Source: Thermosynechococcus sp. CL-1
GTDB lineage: Bacteria > Cyanobacteriota > Cyanobacteriia > Thermosynechococcales > Thermosynechococcaceae
DNA length: 64,000 bases
Assembly: GCF_008386235.1 (NCBI RefSeq)
Contig: NZ_CP040671.1
Location: 932,001-996,000, forward strand
Reading direction: 5' to 3'
The notes beneath the pieces are model-generated. The model saw nothing but the letters and a program-made list of their open reading frames with translations, had not been told where the DNA came from and made no database searches. A program made the position numbers and the translations under genes. Shown piece by piece: positions 46,349 through 56,639 of the stretch. Numbering within the stretch: the first letter of the stretch is position 1; each line of letters starts with the position of its first letter.

Positions 46349-46642
46349 CTAGAAGGCACGAATCGCCTCCTTTAATACCTCCTCCCTAAGCCTTGAACGT
46401 AAAGATTGGGGTGTGCCCAAATCAACAGAATAGTTTAAGATTTCCTCCAGATATTCTTTTAACTCAATGAAGGTAAATAATCCAACAGGCCTTTCAAACG
46501 CTACTAACAAATCAACATCACTTTCAGCGTGAGCTTCATCCCGTGCCACTGAACCAAACAGCTGCAGGGTCTTTACTGCAAATTTTTTAAGGGATTCTCG
46601 ATGGTTTTCTAAGGTATTGATCACTAACTGAGGAGTCACCAT
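46349..46642 (-). CDS. MNT-type nucleotidyltransferase (possible antitoxin)
   Basis: 97 aa minimal nucleotidyltransferase: LFGSVARDEAHAESDVDLLV contains the GSxxR...DxD active site. Such proteins usually pair with a HEPN toxin and AMPylate it. No HEPN gene lies on either side (46305-46348 and 46643-46721 are empty), so this is an orphan or remnant. The AT-richer sequence is consistent with a mobile origin. Confidence 0.82.
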   Translation of the reverse strand: MVTPQLVINTLENHRESLKKFAVKTLQLFGSVARDEAHAESDVDLLVAFERPVGLFTFIELKEYLEEILNYSVDLGTPQSLRSRLREEVLKEAIRAF

Positions 46643-46721
46643 TCCAATGTTTCCTTATTCTTTTAATCTGACTGATCCACTGGCTGATGCGGTTCATCGG
46701 GGAGAGAGTCCTTAAGGGGTT

Positions 46722-47435
46722 CTAGGCAGCAGGGGGCAAGTCAAAGAGAACGGTGGTCATATAGCGTTCTGCCCAAGCAGCACCAAAGGCTTTTTCCAGC
46801 ACACGGCGGGTTTTATCGTTCTGCTGTTGCTGGTGGCAGTAGTGCCGTTGGCCGGCAATCACGGCTTCGGGCTGATCCGTGGGCACAGCTTGCTGGCTAA
46901 GTTGACAGTGGAGCGTGAGGTACTCACCAAGGCGATCAAGAAATTGCTGTTCCTCAGTGTCTCCCTGTGGCCGAATAAAAATGCAAAAGGGGGAGAAGAT
47001 CTGTCCCCAAGGGGGCAACTCACGGGGTTGACTAAAGGTGAGTTTTGGCAAAACACTTAAGGCCGATGTATAGGCAACGGGCAACTCACCCGTTACCGGG
47101 GAGAGATCTACAATTGCGGCACTAATTTGCCCTCGGCCCCCCACGAGGTCACAGCCAAACATTGGCAGATCGTAGCGCGGCTCTGGAAACATGACACAGT
47201 GCAAAATGTCGAGACTCTCCCCCACCCGTGCCAGTTCAAGATGAAGTTTGCGAAAGGGCGGTGCTTGGTAGCAGTGGTTCTCAATCGTTAGCCGCTCCCC
47301 TTCCAGTTTGCCCTCGACATAACCGAGATCCTCAGGCAGGGTATAGGGGGCTAAGGGCAAAGTGCTCTGCCAAATCTGCTCAATGCGATCGGCGAGCCGC
47401 TGAATTAGGGGATGCTGGTGTTGACGGAGAGACAT
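46722..47435 (-). CDS. pcyA: phycocyanobilin:ferredoxin oxidoreductase
   Basis: 237 aa ferredoxin-dependent bilin reductase that makes phycocyanobilin from biliverdin in two two-electron steps. [20 protein letters not shown] carries the His and Asp that match the catalytic pair of Synechocystis PcyA. ATG 47435 gives the normal length; the open frame to 47588 runs past the divergent shc promoter. It supplies the chromophore for ApcF and other biliproteins. Confidence 0.93.
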   Translation of the reverse strand: MSLRQHQHPLIQRLADRIEQIWQSTLPLAPYTLPEDLGYVEGKLEGERLTIENHCYQAPPFRKLHLELARVGESLDILHCVMFPEPRYDLPMFGCDLVGGRGQISAAIVDLSPVTGELPVAYTSALSVLPKLTFSQPRELPPWGQIFSPFCIFIRPQGDTEEQQFLDRLGEYLTLHCQLSQQAVPTDQPEAVIAGQRHYCHQQQQNDKTRRVLEKAFGAAWAERYMTTVLFDLPPAA

Positions 47436-47522
47436 AGCCTTGATCCTAACCCAAGTCTGTGCCGCTTGCGAGGGAGCGATCGCCCCCGCTAAACTAACCA
47501 AGAGTCTAACAGCCGAGGAATC

Positions 47523-49466
47523 ATGCAAACTCAAATTGCCGCTGCCATTGACCCAAAGCAACTCCAACAGGCGATTCGCGCCAGCCAAGACTTTCTCTTT
47601 TCACAGCAATATGCTGAGGGCTACTGGTGGGCGGAATTAGAGTCCAATGTGACCATGACCGCAGAGGTGATCCTGCTCCACAAAATCTGGGGCACCGAAC
47701 AGCGGCTACCCTTGGCCAAAGCGGAACAGTATTTGCGCAACCATCAGCGGGATCACGGCGGTTGGGAGCTATTTTATGGCGATGGCGGCGATCTCAGCAC
47801 CAGTGTGGAAGCCTACATGGGACTGCGGCTCTTGGGCGTCCCCGCAACGGATCCCGCCCTAGTGAAGGCACGGCAATTTATCCTTGCCCGCGGCGGCATT
47901 AGCAAAACTCGCATCTTTACCAAACTGCACCTTGCCCTCATTGGCTGCTACGACTGGCGTGGGATTCCCTCCCTCCCCCCTTGGATCATGCTCCTGCCGG
48001 AGGGTAGCCCCTTCACTATTTATGAGATGTCTAGTTGGGCACGTAGCAGCACCGTGCCGCTGTTGATTGTCATGGATCGCAAGCCCGTTTATGCCATGGA
48101 TCCGCCCATTACCCTCGATGAACTCTATGCCGAAGGGCGGGCAAATGTGATCTGGGAACTGCCCCGCCAAGGCGACTGGAGTGATGTCTTTATTGGTCTC
48201 GATCGCGTTTTCAAGCTCTTTGAAATCCTAAACATTAATCCCCTTAGAGAACAGGGGCTAAAGGCCGCCGAAGAATGGGTGCTCGAGCGTCAAGAAGCCA
48301 GTGGCGACTGGGGCGGCATTATTCCGGCGATGCTCAACTCCCTATTGGCATTGCGTGCCCTTGACTATGCTGTGGATGACCCCATTGTGCAGCGGGGGAT
48401 GGCAGCAGTGGATCGCTTTGCGATTGAAACCGAGACCGAGTATCGCGTCCAGCCCTGTGTCTCGCCAGTTTGGGATACTGCCTTGGTCATGCGCGCCATG
48501 GTGGATTCAGGCGTTGCTCCCGATCATCCCGCTCTGGTCAAAGCTGGCGAATGGCTGCTGTCCAAGCAAATCCTTGACTATGGGGACTGGCACGTAAAAA
48601 ACAAAAAAGGTCAGCCGGGGGGATGGGCCTTTGAATTTGAGAATCGCTTCTACCCCGATGTGGATGATACAGCGGTGGTGGTGATGGCGCTTCATGCTGT
48701 GACCTTGCCTGACGAAAACCTCAAACGGCGAGCCATTGAGCGGGCAGTCGCTTGGATTGCCTCAATGCAGTGTCGGCCGGGGGGCTGGGCAGCCTTTGAT
48801 GTGGACAATGACCAAGATTGGCTCAATGCCATTCCCTACGGCGATCTCAAGGCAATGATTGACCCGAATACTGCTGATGTCACGGCACGGGTGCTGGAGA
48901 TGGTGGGGCGGTGTCAGTTGGCCTTTGACAGTGGTGCCCTCGATCGCGCCCTTGCTTACTTGCGCAATGAGCAAGAACCGGAAGGCTGTTGGTTTGGCCG
49001 CTGGGGGGTGAACTACCTCTATGGCACGAGTGGGGTGTTGGCAGCCCTCTCCCTTGTTGCCCCTCGCTACGATCGCTGGCGCATTCGCCGTGCCGCTGCG
49101 TGGTTGGTGCAGTGTCAAAATGCCGATGGTGGTTGGGGTGAAACCTGCTGGAGCTACAACGACCCTTCCCTCAAGGGCAAAGGGGATAGCACCGCTTCCC
49201 AAACTGCTTGGGCCATTATTGGCCTTTTGGCCGCTGGCGATGCCACAGGAGACTACGCCACAAAAGCTATTGAAAAGGGGATGGCCTACCTGCTGCAGAC
49301 CCAGCGCGCCGATGGCACATGGCACGAGGATTACTTCACCGGCACGGGCTTTCCCTGCCACTTTTACCTGAAGTACCACTACTACCAGCAGCACTTTCCG
49401 CTGACGGCCTTGGGGCGCTATGCCCGCTGGCGGGGTCTTTTGGCTAATGAGAAAAAATCAGGCTAG
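47523..49466 (+). CDS. shc: squalene-hopene cyclase
   Basis: 647 aa class II triterpene cyclase. The protonating motif is DVDDTA (DxDD), and several QW repeats ([31 protein letters not shown]) flank it. It makes hopene for hopanoid membrane lipids at the membrane surface. GAGG upstream of ATG 47523. Divergent from pcyA with 87 bp between the starts. Confidence 0.96.
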   Translation: MQTQIAAAIDPKQLQQAIRASQDFLFSQQYAEGYWWAELESNVTMTAEVILLHKIWGTEQRLPLAKAEQYLRNHQRDHGGWELFYGDGGDLSTSVEAYMGLRLLGVPATDPALVKARQFILARGGISKTRIFTKLHLALIGCYDWRGIPSLPPWIMLLPEGSPFTIYEMSSWARSSTVPLLIVMDRKPVYAMDPPITLDELYAEGRANVIWELPRQGDWSDVFIGLDRVFKLFEILNINPLREQGLKAAEEWVLERQEASGDWGGIIPAMLNSLLALRALDYAVDDPIVQRGMAAVDRFAIETETEYRVQPCVSPVWDTALVMRAMVDSGVAPDHPALVKAGEWLLSKQILDYGDWHVKNKKGQPGGWAFEFENRFYPDVDDTAVVVMALHAVTLPDENLKRRAIERAVAWIASMQCRPGGWAAFDVDNDQDWLNAIPYGDLKAMIDPNTADVTARVLEMVGRCQLAFDSGALDRALAYLRNEQEPEGCWFGRWGVNYLYGTSGVLAALSLVAPRYDRWRIRRAAAWLVQCQNADGGWGETCWSYNDPSLKGKGDSTASQTAWAIIGLLAAGDATGDYATKAIEKGMAYLLQTQRADGTWHEDYFTGTGFPCHFYLKYHYYQQHFPLTALGRYARWRGLLANEKKSG

Positions 49467-50302
49467 AAGGAGCGCAGCTGTTGCTGATAGGCCAAGGGAT
49501 CGGTGCCACACAGGGGTTGGGGGGCAACCACACAGTCATTGCTCAAACCAGAGCGAATTAAATTTTCAGCAAGCAACTGGCGATCGCGCGGCGCAGGGTG
49601 GGTACTCAAAATCGTTGGCGGTGCCCCTCCCTCCCGTTGCAATTTCTGGAGAAATGTCACCATCGCCCGTGGATCATAGTTGCTGCGAGCCAATAGCCCC
49701 AGTCCATAGCGATCGGCCTCTAGTTCCTGCTCACGACTGCGGGGACGCCGAAAGGCAAGTTCCATGGCCATTTGTAGCCCGCGATCGCGATCCAAGCCGG
49801 CTGCGGTCATTAACCCCTGAGCGATCGCCATTTGTTGCAGTTGACGAATCACATGGCGCTGATCAATATGGCCAATTTCGTGGGCAATGACGCTGGCTAG
49901 TTCCGCCTCGTTTTCCGCCCGCAGCATTAGCCCTGTAGTGACATAGACAAAGCCCCCCATTGTGGCATAGGCATTGACTTGGCGGTCTTGGATGATGTGA
50001 AACTGGTAGGGCACACCTCGACGTTCGCCGACATTAACCAAGCGGTCACCAATGCTATTCACATAGTTTTGCGCAGCGGGATTGCGAACAAGGCGCATCC
50101 CTTGCCGCAGCATCTGCTCATGGATCTGTTGCCCCAAGGCCACCTCTTGGCGGGGCGAGATATTCGATAGTTGGATGACCTGAATCCCCTGCAACAGTAA
50201 CCGCTGCCAGAGATTTTGGGCCTGTGCAGCCACAGGATGGAGAGCGATCGCCACCCCACAGACCAAGCTCGCAAAGAGGAGAAACCAACGTTGTTTTTTC
50301 AC
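49463..50302 (-). CDS. M48 family metalloprotease with signal peptide
   Basis: About 279 aa. Signal sequence at the N-terminus (FLLFASLVCGVAIALHPVAA). Zinc site VIAHEIGHIDQRH with the third ligand in ELEADRYGLG. BepA/YcaL-like periplasmic protease, probably in outer-envelope quality control. Start GTG 50302 gives a basic n-region (KKQRW); the longer frame to 50329 is less likely. Convergent overlap with shc of 4 bp. Confidence 0.88.
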   Translation of the reverse strand: MKKQRWFLLFASLVCGVAIALHPVAAQAQNLWQRLLLQGIQVIQLSNISPRQEVALGQQIHEQMLRQGMRLVRNPAAQNYVNSIGDRLVNVGERRGVPYQFHIIQDRQVNAYATMGGFVYVTTGLMLRAENEAELASVIAHEIGHIDQRHVIRQLQQMAIAQGLMTAAGLDRDRGLQMAMELAFRRPRSREQELEADRYGLGLLARSNYDPRAMVTFLQKLQREGGAPPTILSTHPAPRDRQLLAENLIRSGLSNDCVVAPQPLCGTDPLAYQQQLRSF

Positions 50303-50390
50303 GGCTAATATTTCGCGTAAAATCCACACCCACGCCTAGCGGCTACTTGCCCCCTTCTGACCCCTCTATTTTAGACATTGTTCCCAAGGC

Positions 50391-51380
50391 TTAACGTTTT
50401 TTAATCTCTGGCACCCGTAGCCCTTTACTGGCCAGCCACTCTGAATTAAAGAGCCGCGATTGATAGCGGGAACCCCCATCGCACAACACAGTAACAATTG
50501 TGTGACCGGGTCCGAGTTCCTTGGCGAGGCGTACCGCTGCCCCCACATTAATCCCGACGGAGCCACCCATAAAGAGGCCATCGTAGTGCAGCAGTTGATA
50601 AATGATCTCAAGGCACTCTTGATCCTCAATTTGAATCGCATCATCAATGGGAGCGCCTGCTAAGTTGGCGGTAATGCGGCTATTGCCAATGCCTTCGGTA
50701 ATGGAACTGCCACTGCTACTGAGGGTGCCCGTTTTCGCATAGCTATAGATGGCACTGCCCATGGGATCAGCAATCACAGTGCGAATGGTGGGATTTTTTT
50801 CCTTGAGGTACATCGCCACACCTGCATAGGTGCCCCCTGTGCCCGTTGCTGCCACCCACGCATCAATGCGGCCATCGGTCTGCTGCCAAATTTCCGGTCC
50901 TGTGGTTTCGTAGTGGGCTTGGCGATTGGCAAGGTTATCGAACTGGTTCGCCCAGATGGCATTCTCCATCTCAGCAGCAATACGGCCAGAGAGCTTCACA
51001 TAGTTATTGGGGTCTTTGTAGGGCACAGCGGGAACGGGGCGCACTTCGGCACCCAGGGTACGCAACAGATCAATTTTTTCTTGGGATTGGGTATTGGGAA
51101 TCACAATCAGACACTTGTAGCCCTTGGCATTACAGATGTGGGCTAGGCCAATGCCCGTATTGCCTGCTGTGCCTTCGACCACCGTACCACCGGGTTTGAG
51201 AAGGCCCTTTTTTTCAGCATCTTCAATAATGTAGAGGGCAGCCCGATCCTTAACAGAGCCACCGGGGTTGAGGAACTCTGCCTTACCGAGAATTTCACAG
51301 CCCGTGAGGTCGCTAAAGTAGTTGAGGCGAATCAGCGGCGTCTGCCCGACGGTGCCGACAAAACCCTGTTTAATATCCAT
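50391..51380 (-). CDS. cysK: cysteine synthase A (O-acetylserine sulfhydrylase)
   Basis: 329 aa PLP enzyme. The PLP lysine is in NPGGSVKDRAAL; EGTAGNTGIG is the substrate loop and MGGSVGINVGAAVRLA the phosphate side. Makes L-cysteine from O-acetylserine and sulfide. ATG 51380. Stands alone between the M48 gene and tRNA-Ser. Confidence 0.95.
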   Translation of the reverse strand: MDIKQGFVGTVGQTPLIRLNYFSDLTGCEILGKAEFLNPGGSVKDRAALYIIEDAEKKGLLKPGGTVVEGTAGNTGIGLAHICNAKGYKCLIVIPNTQSQEKIDLLRTLGAEVRPVPAVPYKDPNNYVKLSGRIAAEMENAIWANQFDNLANRQAHYETTGPEIWQQTDGRIDAWVAATGTGGTYAGVAMYLKEKNPTIRTVIADPMGSAIYSYAKTGTLSSSGSSITEGIGNSRITANLAGAPIDDAIQIEDQECLEIIYQLLHYDGLFMGGSVGINVGAAVRLAKELGPGHTIVTVLCDGGSRYQSRLFNSEWLASKGLRVPEIKKR

Positions 51381-51517
51381 GCCGTCGTTGTTTTAAGTTA
51401 ACTGAATACTTTTATCGTAAAGGGGTTTGCCGCCAGAATTGCCTTGAGGGGGAGCGTGACGGAGTCAATCGCGAAGTATGCCTTTGGCATTCACCTTTGC
51501 TATGATTGGAGATCCTT

Positions 51518-51604
51518 GGAGAGGTGGCAGAGTGGTTGAATGCGCTTGACTCGAAATCAAGTTTAGGGTAACACCTAACGGGGGTTCGAATCCCCCCCTC
51601 TCCG
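51518..51604 (+). tRNA. trnS-CGA: tRNA-Ser(CGA)
   Basis: 87 nt class II tRNA. GGAGAGG pairs with CCTCTCC, the loop ACTCGAAAT reads anticodon CGA, there is a long variable arm, and the T arm is GGGGG-TTCGAAT-CCCCC. Discriminator G, no encoded CCA. Confidence 0.95.
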
Positions 51605-51717
51605 TTGATGTCGGCGATGGCTTAGAAAAATGGATACCTCGCTTTAGCTAGCGATAGATGTAGTGGCACGACTGATCTAGAAGCTTGGCTAATAGAACCT
51701 ATCAAGCTCGAAAAGTC

Positions 51718-52512
51718 CTATAAATTGATTACATCAAAAAGTGTAATCTCATTCAGGAGTCTCTCCTTTGCCAGTTCTGCATATCGAGGATCAATTTCAA
51801 CGCCGACGCCTTTTCGTTTGTTGGCAAAAGCTTCCACCAGTGTTGTGCCGCTGCCACAAAAGGGATCGAAGACGATATCCCCCGGAAAACTAAAGAGCTT
51901 GATACATCGTCTCGGCAGTTCCCTTGGAAACGGTGCAGGGTGACCAATCTTTTTTTTGCTTTCGCCGCTGAATGTCCATAGCCCGTTTGTCCATTCCATA
52001 AATTCTTCCCGAGTAATATCGGCCTTTTCATCGGACTTGCGCCGCCACTCCTCTTTGTACAACACCACAATTAACTCCACAGGCGCAATCACATAGGGTG
52101 CTGAGGGCGACATCCACGATCCCCAAGCCGTCCGCCGCGAAATATTACCCTCATTCCAGACAATGGTGGACTGATATTTCCAGCCAACCTCTTGAGCCAA
52201 AACCGTCAAATCCGCGCCAACACTGCGCTGTCCCCCTTTGTTTTTATCGAGGGGAATGTTAAGGCAAAACCGCCCGCCCGTTTTTGTCCAGTGAAAACAG
52301 TTGGACAGCCAAGCGCGACTAAATTCTAGATAATCGCTGTAGGGGACATTATCTTTGACTGAGCGATATTCAAGACCCACATTGTAGGGCGGGGAAGTCA
52401 CAATCAGGTCAATAAAAGGCTCAGTAAATAAATCAGCATCAAGGCTATTGGCATTGAATAGCCATGTATCTTTCATTTGAAAGAAGGCTTCTTTTTTTGA
52501 GATGAATGGCAT
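51718..52512 (-). CDS. orphan beta-class DNA methyltransferase (N4-cytosine/N6-adenine)
   Basis: 264 aa. Catalytic motif IV VTSPPYNVG near residue 35 precedes the SAM motif I FDPFCGSGTTLVEAF near the C-terminus: the beta arrangement. No restriction endonuclease is adjacent. TSPPY is typical of m4C enzymes but also of some m6A ones; the target site is unknown. It may be a housekeeping cyanobacterial methylase or a solitary acquired gene. ATG 52512 or ATG 52476. It follows pyrR by 15 bp on the same strand and lies 113 bp from tRNA-Ser. Confidence 0.85.
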   Translation of the reverse strand: MPFISKKEAFFQMKDTWLFNANSLDADLFTEPFIDLIVTSPPYNVGLEYRSVKDNVPYSDYLEFSRAWLSNCFHWTKTGGRFCLNIPLDKNKGGQRSVGADLTVLAQEVGWKYQSTIVWNEGNISRRTAWGSWMSPSAPYVIAPVELIVVLYKEEWRRKSDEKADITREEFMEWTNGLWTFSGESKKKIGHPAPFPRELPRRCIKLFSFPGDIVFDPFCGSGTTLVEAFANKRKGVGVEIDPRYAELAKERLLNEITLFDVINL

Positions 52513-52527
52513 TGAGTTTTCCCAAGA

Positions 52528-53070
52528 TTAAGAGGGTTTCCATAGCTCTACCCCATCTCGCTGATCAATCCCCTGCAAGAGTACCTTGACCACTTCATCG
52601 CGAGCCGTGGGCAGTACTTTACCCGTAAAGTCGGGGTGAATCGGCAATTCGCGGTGCCCGCGATCGATGAGTACCAATAACCAAATGGCACTGGGGCGAC
52701 CGTAATCATGAACGGCATTGAGGGCAGAGCGAATCGTGCGGCCACTAAAAATCACATCATCCACCAAGACCACAATCCGCCCAGAGAGATCCACGGGAAT
52801 CAGGGTCTGACGCGGTGTGCGCGGGCCAATGCGATCCAAGTCATCGCGATAAAACGTGATATCCAACTCACCAATGGGGAGGCTCACTCCTTCCAGTTGT
52901 TCAACTTGTTGCCCCAACAGCTTGGCAAGGGGAACCCCACGGGTATGAATCCCCAACAACACTAATTTGTCGAGGGCATCGCGAGCCTTCTCCACCACTT
53001 GGGAAGCTAAGCGCGTGACAGTGCGCCGTAGATCATCGGCACTGAGAATTTCAACGACTTCACCAGCCAT
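52528..53070 (-). CDS. pyrR: bifunctional pyrimidine regulator / uracil phosphoribosyltransferase
   Basis: 180 aa. The PRPP-binding loop is [18 protein letters not shown] and the conserved flap [11 protein letters not shown]. In Bacillus, PyrR binds pyr leader RNA and promotes termination when UMP is high; other members act mainly as UPRTases. ATG 53070 gives the normal length. The leader (53081-53185) contains a terminator-like hairpin and rival pairings, so autoregulation is plausible. Confidence 0.92.
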   Translation of the reverse strand: MAGEVVEILSADDLRRTVTRLASQVVEKARDALDKLVLLGIHTRGVPLAKLLGQQVEQLEGVSLPIGELDITFYRDDLDRIGPRTPRQTLIPVDLSGRIVVLVDDVIFSGRTIRSALNAVHDYGRPSAIWLLVLIDRGHRELPIHPDFTGKVLPTARDEVVKVLLQGIDQRDGVELWKPS

Positions 53071-53080
53071 AGCCGTCACG

Positions 53081-53185
53081 GTAGGGAATTCACAGATTTT
53101 AGCGAAATTCCCGCAAAAAGAGACCCTACGCCAAGCGGGTAGGGCCAAAGACGCAGTTAGGAGGTATCTTGCTTCCCTACGATAC
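53081..53185 (-). promoter_or_regulatory. candidate transcription attenuator in the pyrR leader
   Basis: Reading the minus strand: a hairpin GTATC/GATAC (53185-53164) with GTAGGG in its loop; then CCCTAC (53144-53139); GTAGGG (53129-53124); a T-rich run TCTCTTTTT (53123-53115); and CCCTAC (53086-53081) just before the start codon. The middle pair makes a terminator. The outer copies can form alternative pairings. Segments are seen directly; the switching is inferred. Confidence 0.6.
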
Positions 53186-53223
53186 TGCCGATATTTTGGG
53201 GGAGCGAAAGCTTTTACCAATTC

Positions 53224-53253
53224 TTTAGATTTGGCGCAATTAACTGTTACAAT
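53224..53253 (+). promoter_or_regulatory. weak promoter candidate for uvrB
   Basis: TTTAGA (53224-53229), an 18 bp spacer and TACAAT (53248-53253). It lies in the 319 bp pyrR-uvrB interval; apart from the pyrR leader, nothing else in that interval is recognisable. Low certainty. Confidence 0.3.
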
Positions 53254-53389
53254 ACACGAGAAACTGTTATTTAGAATACCAAATCTTAGGGCTGCTTTCT
53301 AAAATGGGTGGGGATGTGACGGTTTCAAGCCTGTTCAGCTCTACTAAATTACCCTAAAAACTAGGAAAGAATTCGTTAGAAATTGGACA

Positions 53390-55399
53390 ATGACCAGCAC
53401 TCCCTTTCGTATTCACGCTCCCTTTGAACCGACGGGAGATCAACCCCAAGCCATTCAAAAACTGGTTGCAGGGGTACAGGCGGGATATCGCTTCCAAACA
53501 TTGCTGGGGGCAACGGGCACTGGCAAAACCCACACGATCGCCCGCGTGATCGAGGCTCTTGGTCGCCCAACCCTTGTGCTGGCTCACAACAAAACCCTTG
53601 CGGCGCAACTGTGCAATGAACTGCGCTCCTTCTTTCCAGAAAATGCCGTCGAGTACTTTATCTCCTACTACGACTACTATCAGCCTGAGGCCTACATTCC
53701 CGTTACCGATACCTACATCGAAAAAAGTGCCTCGATTAATGAGGAAATTGATATGCTGCGGCACTCCGCTACCCGCTCCCTCTTTGAACGGCGGGATGTG
53801 ATTGTGGTTGCCTCGATTAGTTGCATCTACGGCTTGGGTATTCCAGCAGAGTACCTCAAAGCCGCGATTTCCTTGGAGGTGGGCAGTGAAATGGATCTGC
53901 GGCAACTACTGCGGCAATTGGCGACAATTCAATACACGCGCAACGATGTGGAACTGGGGCGGGGGCGCTTCCGTGTCAAGGGAGATGTTTTAGAAATTGG
54001 CCCAGCCTATGAGGATCGCATCATTCGCGTGGAGTTTTTTGGTGACGAAATCGAAGCCATCCGCTATCTCGATCCCCTGACGGGGGAAACATTGCAGAGT
54101 GTCGAACGCCTGAATATCTATCCCGCGAAGCACTTTGTCACCCCTGCCGAACGCCTTGAAGCGGCTTGTGCTGCCATTGAAGCGGAACTGCAAGCCCAAG
54201 TGGCTTACTTGGAAGCCCAAAATAAACTCCTTGAAGCACAGCGCCTGAGTCAACGTACCCGCTATGACTTGGAAATGCTGCGACAGGTGGGCTACTGCAA
54301 CGGTGTCGAAAACTACTCACGCCATCTCGCAGGCCGCGCAGCGGGGGAACCGCCGGAGTGTTTGATTGATTATTTTCCTGAGGATTGGCTGTTGGTGGTG
54401 GATGAGTCCCATGTAACGGTGCCGCAAATTCGCGGGATGTTTAATGGCGACCAAGCGCGGAAAAAAGTGCTGATTGATCACGGCTTTCGGTTGCCCAGTG
54501 CGGCGGATAATCGCCCCCTGAAGGCGGAGGAATTTTGGCAAAAGGTGAAGCAATGTATCTTTGTCTCGGCAACCCCCGGCGATTGGGAATTGGCGGTGTC
54601 TGAAGGGCAAGTTGTCGAGCAAATTATTCGGCCGACGGGGGTCGTGGATCCAGAAATTTTTGTCCGTCCCACCCAAGGACAGGTGGATGATCTCTATGGG
54701 GAGATTCGCCTGCGGTGCGATCGCCAAGAGCGGGTACTGGTGACCACTCTCACGAAACGCATGGCCGAGGATCTCACGGAATACTTCCAAGAACGGGGGG
54801 TACGAGTGCGCTATCTGCACTCAGAAATCAATGCCATTGAGCGCATTGAAATTCTTGAAGCCCTGCGCCAAGGGGACTTTGATGTGTTGATTGGTGTCAA
54901 CCTGTTGCGGGAGGGACTGGATTTACCCGAAGTGTCCTTGGTGGCCATCCTTGATGCAGATAAAGAGGGCTTCCTGCGGGCGGAGCGATCGCTGATTCAA
55001 ACCATTGGCCGTGCTGCCCGGCACGTCCGTGGACAGGCGATTCTCTATGCCGACACCCTCACCGACAGTATGCAAAAAGCCATCCAAGAAACGGAGCGCC
55101 GCCGCGCCATTCAACTGGCCTACAACCAAGCCCACGGCATTACTCCCCAGCCCATTGTCAAGAAAACCAGCAATGCCATCTTGGCCTTTTTGGATGTGTC
55201 TCGCCGCCTCAATGCCGAGTCGGTGCCTGTCTTATCTTCCCAAACCTTACAGGAACTGAGCCTAGAGGACATCCCCCAACTGATCCAAGACCTTGAGGCG
55301 AAAATGAAGGCGGCTGCCCAAGAATTGGCCTTTGAGGAGGCTGCCCGCTACCGCGATCAAATTAAGCGTTTGCGCGATCGCCTCGTGGGGCACCCCTAG
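53390..55399 (+). CDS. uvrB: UvrABC excinuclease subunit B
   Basis: 669 aa helicase-like damage-verification subunit of nucleotide excision repair. Walker [11 protein letters not shown], the beta-hairpin region [26 protein letters not shown] (DEAD-box variant), and helicase motif [11 protein letters not shown]. The C-terminal UVR domain ([15 protein letters not shown]) binds UvrC. ATG 53390. No other uvr gene is nearby. Confidence 0.97.
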   Translation: MTSTPFRIHAPFEPTGDQPQAIQKLVAGVQAGYRFQTLLGATGTGKTHTIARVIEALGRPTLVLAHNKTLAAQLCNELRSFFPENAVEYFISYYDYYQPEAYIPVTDTYIEKSASINEEIDMLRHSATRSLFERRDVIVVASISCIYGLGIPAEYLKAAISLEVGSEMDLRQLLRQLATIQYTRNDVELGRGRFRVKGDVLEIGPAYEDRIIRVEFFGDEIEAIRYLDPLTGETLQSVERLNIYPAKHFVTPAERLEAACAAIEAELQAQVAYLEAQNKLLEAQRLSQRTRYDLEMLRQVGYCNGVENYSRHLAGRAAGEPPECLIDYFPEDWLLVVDESHVTVPQIRGMFNGDQARKKVLIDHGFRLPSAADNRPLKAEEFWQKVKQCIFVSATPGDWELAVSEGQVVEQIIRPTGVVDPEIFVRPTQGQVDDLYGEIRLRCDRQERVLVTTLTKRMAEDLTEYFQERGVRVRYLHSEINAIERIEILEALRQGDFDVLIGVNLLREGLDLPEVSLVAILDADKEGFLRAERSLIQTIGRAARHVRGQAILYADTLTDSMQKAIQETERRRAIQLAYNQAHGITPQPIVKKTSNAILAFLDVSRRLNAESVPVLSSQTLQELSLEDIPQLIQDLEAKMKAAAQELAFEEAARYRDQIKRLRDRLVGHP

Positions 55400-55557
55400 A
55401 ATTATGAACTTTTGTAATAGTTCGCAACAGTCCGTAAACAGGAGCGAAGGGGGAGAAACCCTACCGTGATAAGCTAAGTACGATTTTAGATCCGCGCAAT
55501 TTCGGCTGGCGTTCGGGTTGACGCTAGTTTTACCAGTTCTAGGAGTAAGAAAAACCT

Positions 55558-56067
55558 ATGCGTGATGCCGTCACCACACTGATTAAAAACTATGACTCCA
55601 CCGGTCGCTACCTCGATCGCGATGCTGTTGACAGTTTGCGCTCCTACTTTAATTCCGGTGCGGTACGGGTTAAAGCGGCAGCAGTGATCAATGGCGATGC
55701 CGCAGCCATTGTGAAGGAAGCGGGTTCTGCCCTCTTCACAGAGCAGCCGGAACTGATTCAACCCGGCGGCAATGCCTACACCACACGCCGCTACGCCACC
55801 TGCCTGCGGGATATGGACTACTACCTACGCTATGCCACCTACGCCATTGTGGCCGGGGATGTGGATGTCCTCAACGAGCGCGTCCTCGAAGGTCTGCGGG
55901 AAACCTACAACTCCCTTGGGGTGCCCATTGGACCAACGGTGCGCGGTATTCAAATCATGAAGGAGATTGTGCGCGATCGCGTGGCAGCGGCGGGCATCGA
56001 GGACACGAGTATTGTCGAACAACCCTTTGACTACATGTGTCGGCAACTGAGTGAAGTGAATATCTAG
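55558..56067 (+). CDS. apcF: allophycocyanin beta-18 subunit ApcF
   Basis: 169 aa phycobilisome core subunit that replaces ApcB next to the core-membrane linker ApcE and helps pass energy to the terminal emitter. MRDAVTTLIKNYDSTGRYLD distinguishes ApcF from ApcB. The bilin cysteine is Cys82 (YATCLRDMDYYLRYA) and the methylatable Asn is Asn72 (PGGNAYTTRR). Monocistronic, with a 158 bp upstream interval. Confidence 0.95.
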   Translation: MRDAVTTLIKNYDSTGRYLDRDAVDSLRSYFNSGAVRVKAAAVINGDAAAIVKEAGSALFTEQPELIQPGGNAYTTRRYATCLRDMDYYLRYATYAIVAGDVDVLNERVLEGLRETYNSLGVPIGPTVRGIQIMKEIVRDRVAAAGIEDTSIVEQPFDYMCRQLSEVNI

Positions 56068-56147
56068 GTTGGCCAAGGTAGAAGACTCTGCAACAATAGA
56101 GGGCGGTGGCATTGGCGATCGCCCCTTCGTTGTCCTGTGCAGCAAGT

Positions 56148-56630
56148 ATGAAAATTCGCATTGGTAATGGCTACGACATCCATCAATTGGTGCCCGAGCG
56201 GCCTCTGATTTTAGGCGGTATCAAACTAGAACACACCTTGGGACTCTTGGGGCACAGTGATGCCGATGTCCTCACCCACGCCATTATGGACGCCCTTTTG
56301 GGGGCCCTCAGCCTTGGCGATATTGGCCATTACTTTCCCCCCAGTGATCCGCAGTGGGCAGGGGCAGATAGCCAAGTCTTGCTGGCGAAAGTAGCGGCAC
56401 TGATTGCAGAACGGGGTTGGCAAGTGGGCAACATTGATGCCGTAGTGGTGGCAGAGCGTCCGAAGCTGAAACCCTACCTCGACCAGATGCGCGATCGCCT
56501 TGCAACCACCCTAGGGATCGATCGCGACCAGATTAGTATCAAAGCCACCACCAATGAAAAACTGGGGCCAGTGGGGCGTGAAGAGGGCATTGCTGCCTAT
56601 GCCGTGGCGCTGCTCCAGTCAGAAGCTTAA
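56148..56630 (+). CDS. ispF: 2-C-methyl-D-erythritol 2,4-cyclodiphosphate synthase
   Basis: 160 aa MEP-pathway enzyme that forms the cyclodiphosphate, feeding carotenoids, phytol and hopanoids. Zinc ligands Asp and His are in GYDIHQL, the third His in [20 protein letters not shown], and the CDP site in [19 protein letters not shown] 56148 fits the conserved start; the open frame extends upstream to 56106. Confidence 0.95.
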   Translation: MKIRIGNGYDIHQLVPERPLILGGIKLEHTLGLLGHSDADVLTHAIMDALLGALSLGDIGHYFPPSDPQWAGADSQVLLAKVAALIAERGWQVGNIDAVVVAERPKLKPYLDQMRDRLATTLGIDRDQISIKATTNEKLGPVGREEGIAAYAVALLQSEA

Positions 56631-56639
56631 GATGAACTA

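Noticed and set aside
46653-46721. 22-codon open frame between the MNT gene and pcyA
   Set aside because: Too short, no ribosome site and no recognisable feature.
51639-51654. Hairpin TCGCT/AGCGA as tRNA-Ser terminator
   Set aside because: Only a 5 bp stem and no following T run.
53354-53905. Minus-strand open frame of 183 codons over the start of uvrB
   Set aside because: It is the antisense of conserved UvrB helicase motifs, with no independent signals.
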